DNA from: Diphasiastrum complanatum
Taxonomy: Eukaryota; Streptophyta; Lycopodiopsida; Lycopodiales; Lycopodiaceae
Assembly: GCA_029204225.1 (NCBI GenBank)
Contig: MU831855.1
Span: 36,318 to 100,317, forward strand
Length of the DNA stretch: 64,000 bases
Reading direction: 5' to 3'
In this document: positions 44,776 through 64,000 of the stretch, piece by piece
Position numbering within the stretch: position 1 is the first letter of the stretch
How the letters are laid out: each line of letters starts with the position of its first letter
Position numbers and translations under genes: made by a program
Notes under the pieces: generated by a model
Database searches by the model: none
What the model was told of the DNA's origin: nothing
What the model saw: the letters and a program-made list of their open reading frames with translations, nothing else

Positions 44776-45527
44776 TCTCATTCGCTTGTTTTATCTATTC
44801 CGCACATAGGTTTGATCTTGTTCAATGTTGAATTAACTTAAACGTAGGTCAGCAGTGTCTGTCTACATTCTGGAGGATTGTAGGAATGATATAGCCGGTA
44901 GTGATCAACAATCATATCTGAACTCCATCCGAATTCATCGCGCAGTGTTCGCATCAGGTGATTGCGTTTCATTCGCACAGAAAGAAGTTGCACATTTCAT
45001 CATAAACAACTAAATCTAGTAGAAATAATTGGCACTTGTAGGTCATATTAACTAAATGACTCATTTTACCAATTAATGAGGCATGTCGTTTTAGTGGCGT
45101 TGCATCATATTAGTGTCCAAATCCTTTCAAATCTTCATTTTTTATTGTTTTTGTACTATCCGCATTTGGCCATGATCTCACCATTCAATACAATTGGTAG
45201 TTAGTTTTACATTAGTGTTTTTTGCATTTCTTTCTCTCTTTTCTTTATTGTTCTTATGTGTTATTGCATCCCCCACTAACTCAGATAGATCTTCTATATA
45301 GTCCAATGTAAGTTTGTTACAATTGGTAGGCTTGGAAAAGAATTCCACGCATTGGAAGGAAATTTTACTTGACCTTCTGACACATGGAAGATGACCTATG
45401 TAAACTATTTATCTCTTTGCACAAGGGTTGAGAATATTGATCTCAAGAAAATCTCCCCCTCAAAGTAAGAAATTCCTAGCTGCTTATGAACCTCCTTTTT
45501 TCTTACAAAGTTATAGCCATCATGCTT
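44776..45527. other. No gene recognised
   Basis: Probable rest of the element I LTR, then AT-rich DNA without coding motifs. Confidence 0.45.
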
Positions 45528-46235
45528 GCACATCATAGTTGACTTTGAGAGAAAGCATTTGATCAAGTATCATGGCAATCATTATTTGCAACTTGCTTAA
45601 AGGTTTGTAAAAGTGATTAACACGCTTTCTTGTGGCTTTACTCCAATATTGGATATCAACAAATATCTTCACCTATTATTAACATGAACGGAGGGATGTA
45701 CGACAAGGTTACTCATTAGCTCCATTATTGTATGTGATAGCAATTGGACCAATTCATCCTATTGTGAAAGCTCATATGCAACATCAATGGCTTCCACTCC
45801 AATCAGAATGGAAATGTCGCACCAACTTTATGCAAATGATATGGGTGCTTTTGTAACATCAGCTGTGTTTCAAAACTTTCTCAATAAATTGCGAAGATGT
45901 GGTACAACGTCAAGAGCTAAGATCAATCTAGAGACATCTAGTTTGTTGGTGCTAACAATTATGCTCCTTCATGGTTAATCCAAACAAGTATTTTTATCAT
46001 ACCAGATACACAATTATTTACACATTCGGGCATTCTTATTGGTCTAGATACAACATGTAAGCAAAGAGTTGAATGGTTGTTGCAATATGTTGCTAATTAA
46101 GTAGCAATATGGGAGGCTAGTATCCTCTCATTTACTTTCAGATTAATTATTTCGAATTACATTATCTCTTTGATGTTAAAATAGCAATTGTCATGTTGGA
46201 AAGGTAGCAAAATTAGCAACAATAACTTTGATTCT
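45528..46235 (+). pseudogene. LINE (non-LTR) reverse-transcriptase remnant
   Basis: Text in shifting frames follows plant LINE RT order. VDFERKHLIKYHGNHYLQL-like sequence near 45540 corresponds to DFEKAFD. NMNGGMYDKVTH corresponds to the G-V-R-Q-G-C-P-L region. HQLYANDMGAFVTS (45817-45858) is the active-site block, where the usual YADD is YAND. AKINLETSSLL corresponds to the G-x-x-x-N-x-x-K-S-x motif. AFLLV-like text follows. Stops and frameshifts show decay. Endonuclease and ORF1 are absent. Confidence 0.72.
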
Positions 46236-48781
46236 ATATTTCCAAAACTTCTTAACAAGTTACATTTTCCTAGAAAATATATTCAATAATAGAGCTGTAT
46301 GGAGGGTGGTTGAGTATACCATAATTTAGAATTAGAGCACACACATTGACAATGCACATTCTCTCTATAATGACATCGAATCAATAATGGAGTGCTTTCG
46401 CTCAGAATGTCCATTTTCTTCAAGGTCTTGATCAAGCGACACCTTTTATCATTTTCCATCTTTGGTAATGAAAACAAAGACCGAGCATTTGTTTTTTTTG
46501 TTGATAATGAAAGCATATTGACAACAATTTGATTCTGTATTCAATTTTTCCGTATGATTTGTACATTCTTTCATGCATTATGCATGTCGCTTTATAGACC
46601 TTGGACAACATTGCCATCTGAACAATATACAATGCTCTTGTCAGTTATCATGCTCAAAGTAAAAAGTCACAAAGTGTTGATTCATCATATGAAGTTTGGG
46701 GGATACAATAATGCTTAGGTGAGATCATAAGACATTTCGACATCATCAAACGTCAAGACATTTGTTCGGGTGTTAAGAAAAAGATATGTAAATTACATAT
46801 TAGAGAACACGTGTCATCTAAACTTTTCTAGCTACAAGGAAACATTTATTACAAACATCCTAGTTGCATTGCTTCAATATATCAAACACTACTTGACTAA
46901 TGCTTTTGCAATGAGCAATGATTTTTATGTTCATTGGCATTTAGAGCTGAATCGCAATAGTTCCTACAACTATCAAGATTGTTTCAAAATGTCTCTCACA
47001 TCATTTCAACACTTGAACAGAAGATGGCATCTAAATTATCCAATCACTCATGGGTATAAGAGATTTGAAATAATGAAATATATCAATGTGGCCAAATCGA
47101 GGAGCTATAATTGAAATATCTTAAATAAAGCTCTTATCCAAATTAGCATGTTGTCAAACTTTTTCAAAGGATAGAGCTCATATTCCAACCTCTATAGAAA
47201 AATGGCATCATCAATAGGGTAGCAAGTTGATCAAGTCTCTAAGAATCGAACTAATGTTAATGTTAGAGCACTTAGGCCACAACCATTGAATGAGACCACT
47301 GATGGGAGCGAACGAAATATTCAACTCCATCATATTAAGTCGAAGTCTTGAGTTCTCGAAAAAGCACCAAAAATGCATCAAAACCTAATCATGAGCTTCA
47401 GCTCCTAGTGCAGATCTTTTATTTTGTATGGCGAACATGTAAGTGGAGCCTACTTTCTTTCATCCTATTATTCAACATGATTACTAAAATCACAAATTCA
47501 ACTTGAGTCCATTCAAAGTTGCACCTTTAATTGTGGATCACAACTACTCAAAACAAGAACATTGAGTAAATTAGTCCATCCAGCCTTCCTATAGTTTGTG
47601 CAGAAATCAGCAGTTGCCTCCTTCAGCCTCTTTGTCATTTATTTGATTTCTTACTTTTGAGAACTCTTTCACATCACATTTTGTAAAGGATTTGACACCT
47701 CTGTATATTAAAAAGAACAAAGTCAGGTTACTTCAAATCTGGGAGAGTGAAGTTTAATTATGACTCTTTTTTAGATTTGCAATTGTTGCTAGTAGTGAGC
47801 AGCACAATGAAAAATATCCATTATAACAAAACTCAAACTAAAGTACGCTTAGTTGAAAAAACTTCTCATACATAAGATTGCTCTCTCATACAGCAGGTCA
47901 ACAATCTCGCAATTTCGCTACAAGATTGCACTTGTGAGAAGGGAGACATCTTCCATGAGTAATGAAATTGAAGATCAACATTGCAAAGAGATTTATTTGT
48001 TGACAATGCATATGGTAAAGAGAGCTGTGATGGCATGATCCTTGTTAAATTCACCAGCACTATAGCAGCATGCCTCCACAAACTCAATCATTCCAAATCT
48101 CAGCATGTGTTTAGAGAAAAGTAGAAGCTTTTGGAACTTTGGATGTGAACAATGCAAAAGAATAAAATCATCTACCAATTCAACCTTATTTGCTGTGAAA
48201 AAATAATAAAGCACAAAAAGAAGTATATTAATCCATCATTTGATCAATGCTTCTTGTACATATACTAAAACAACAAAATTCATTCGGAATGATTGCATGC
48301 TAATTGTTTACGGGACTCCAAACAGTCTTACAGTCTTAACAACAACAATGTTTACCAAGAAAATTAACTAGCAGCTCTGTTACGCATTCAATTGATAGCA
48401 ATGGCCATATAATAAATAGCCTGTGCAATTGGCCAGGCAAAGTTTCTTTCCCCTTGTTGTTTATATCAGCTTTGTAGATCAGCCTAGCATAACTTCTGAT
48501 TACCAGAAACTTTTATCAAAACTCTGGTCTTCAGCCTCCAAAGTTCACAGTGTGACAAGGCATTCCGGAAACATGCAGTTCTTTAAAGTAATCTCAATTC
48601 CCAACAGGGAAAAAAATATCCCAGAAAGTGTCCCTTTCATTTGGAAAATGTGTTTCCTTTCACATAAAAAGACCTTAGATCAAGAATTCTTGTCTGCAGG
48701 ATAACATATTTTCCTCCATAGAAGCTATTCTGTATAAGCAGTCTATGCACCTCTGTAATGAGGCTGCACTTGGAACTTTTA
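46236..48781. other. Intergenic, no gene recognised
   Basis: AT-rich. An open frame at 46770-47114 (114 codons) has no motif I recognise. The right end is the 3' flank of the minus-strand DnaJ gene. Confidence 0.5.
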
Positions 48782-63265
<14,484 letters not shown>

Positions 63266-63399
63266 CTGCAATAAGTTGAACCATGTCAAGTCTGCAAATC
63301 AAAATGTGAATGTACTCAAAAGCCTATATGCAATTAAGATTACAAAGGATTTTCTTCCTTACTATTTTGAAGTCAGTTTATTTGCTCTCAATGTTACCA

Positions 63400-63830
63400 C
63401 ACACTTGACATGTACTCTTCCATCGTATATGGCCTTTGGCATGGAAAGGACATTAATAAAACTCTCTGTGTCTCCATTTGTATTGGACAAGTTGGAGAAA
63501 GTTATTGTGCAGTGTCGTGGGTTGGATGCAAACTTGGAGATATCTTGATCGCCATTCTTCTTTATGCGAATGATGTGGTTCTAGTTTCACCTACCAAGGA
63601 GAGCCTACAGCAACAGCTTGATTGCCTTCATGACTTATGTTCCAGAAGGGGCCTAGAGTTTAATGTCAGGAAGGACTTCTAGGAGCTTTACGTTGAGATA
63701 GGAACTCCTTTTTGACAACCAGCCATTGGAAATTGTTTCATCCTAAATTTACTTAGGCATACTCTTTATTGGTTCACTTCTACTAGGCTTAGGAAGGGGG
63801 GGGGGGGGGCTTCATTCGCCCAACTAAAGA
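63400..63830 (+). pseudogene. LINE reverse-transcriptase fragment
   Basis: The frame contains GCKLGDILIAILLYANDVVL, VSPTKESLQQQLDCLHDLCS and RRGLEFNV, the plant LINE RT active-site region and the block that follows it. A second frame gives weak RT-like text (SSIYLGILF-like) to about 63800. The catalytic YADD is YAND. It sits in an intron of ERdj3B on the opposite strand. The flanking G-run (63798-63811) is simple sequence. Confidence 0.78.
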
Positions 63831-64000
63831 GAACATGAATTTTTTTTTTGGGAAAAAAAAATTAAGTTAAAACCCCTTTCCGCTAAGACAATGCTTGTAA
63901 ATCCGAATCACATAAACCAAAGGGGAGGCATACATCACAATGTCATAAGAGGGTACATGAAGTAGCCACTACAAATCTATATATCATGACTAATCAAAGA

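Noticed and set aside
46770-47114. 114-codon + frame
   Set aside because: No recognisable domain and typical AT-rich chance composition. It might be the tail of the LINE remnant, but this cannot be shown.

Overview
This is nuclear DNA from a land plant. Two genes of recognisable plant families sit in AT-rich DNA dominated by Ty1/copia LTR retrotransposons, with scraps of Ty3/gypsy, LINE and tRNA-derived SINE sequence. The introns are long and filled with transposon debris, and there is no operon structure or bacterial-type gene. The species cannot be fixed from the sequence; the TE load and introns up to 4.8 kb fit a large-genome plant. Layout, left to right: 1-2.8 kb is a + strand copia remnant (mosaic LTR plus decayed pol). 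2.8-6.7 kb is AT-rich with small gag scraps. 6.7-9.65 kb and 9.69-12.5 kb are two decayed minus-strand copia elements (called D and B here), each with an LTR, primer-binding site and gag-to-integrase remnant. 12.5-14 kb holds minisatellites and an old reverse-transcriptase remnant. 15.3-18.2 kb is host gene 1, an intronless C2-domain protein with two G-box motifs about 1.1 kb upstream. 18.2-22.6 kb has a gypsy RT scrap, a SINE and a possible LTR. 22.6-44.8 kb is a nested block. Its outer frame is an old copia element (I), with LTRs at 22615 and 44109. A very young, structurally complete copia element (H, 23396-29826) sits inside the gag of I, with a 5-bp target duplication and 655-bp LTRs that differ at one base. 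Between the halves of I lie non-coding DNA, a tandem array of tRNA-like SINE units (33.6-34.1 kb), and three more broken copia elements (G on +, F and E on -). 44.8-48.8 kb contains a LINE remnant. 48.8 kb to the right edge is host gene 2 on the minus strand: the last eight exons of an ER-lumenal DnaJ co-chaperone of the ERdj3B type, whose first exon(s) lie beyond the window. Its introns carry a 96-bp GA microsatellite, an LTR-like piece, a MITE candidate, tandem repeats and a LINE fragment. How the parts work together: the two host genes are unrelated in function and each has its own context. All other coding-like sequence is explained, or plausibly explained, by retroelements. Only element H looks able to encode a full set of retrotransposition functions. 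I found no convincing new multi-gene system. The most unusual structures are the exact 100-bp SINE array, the foreign insert that replaces the RT of element G, and an open frame shared by both LTRs of element I that continues pol.
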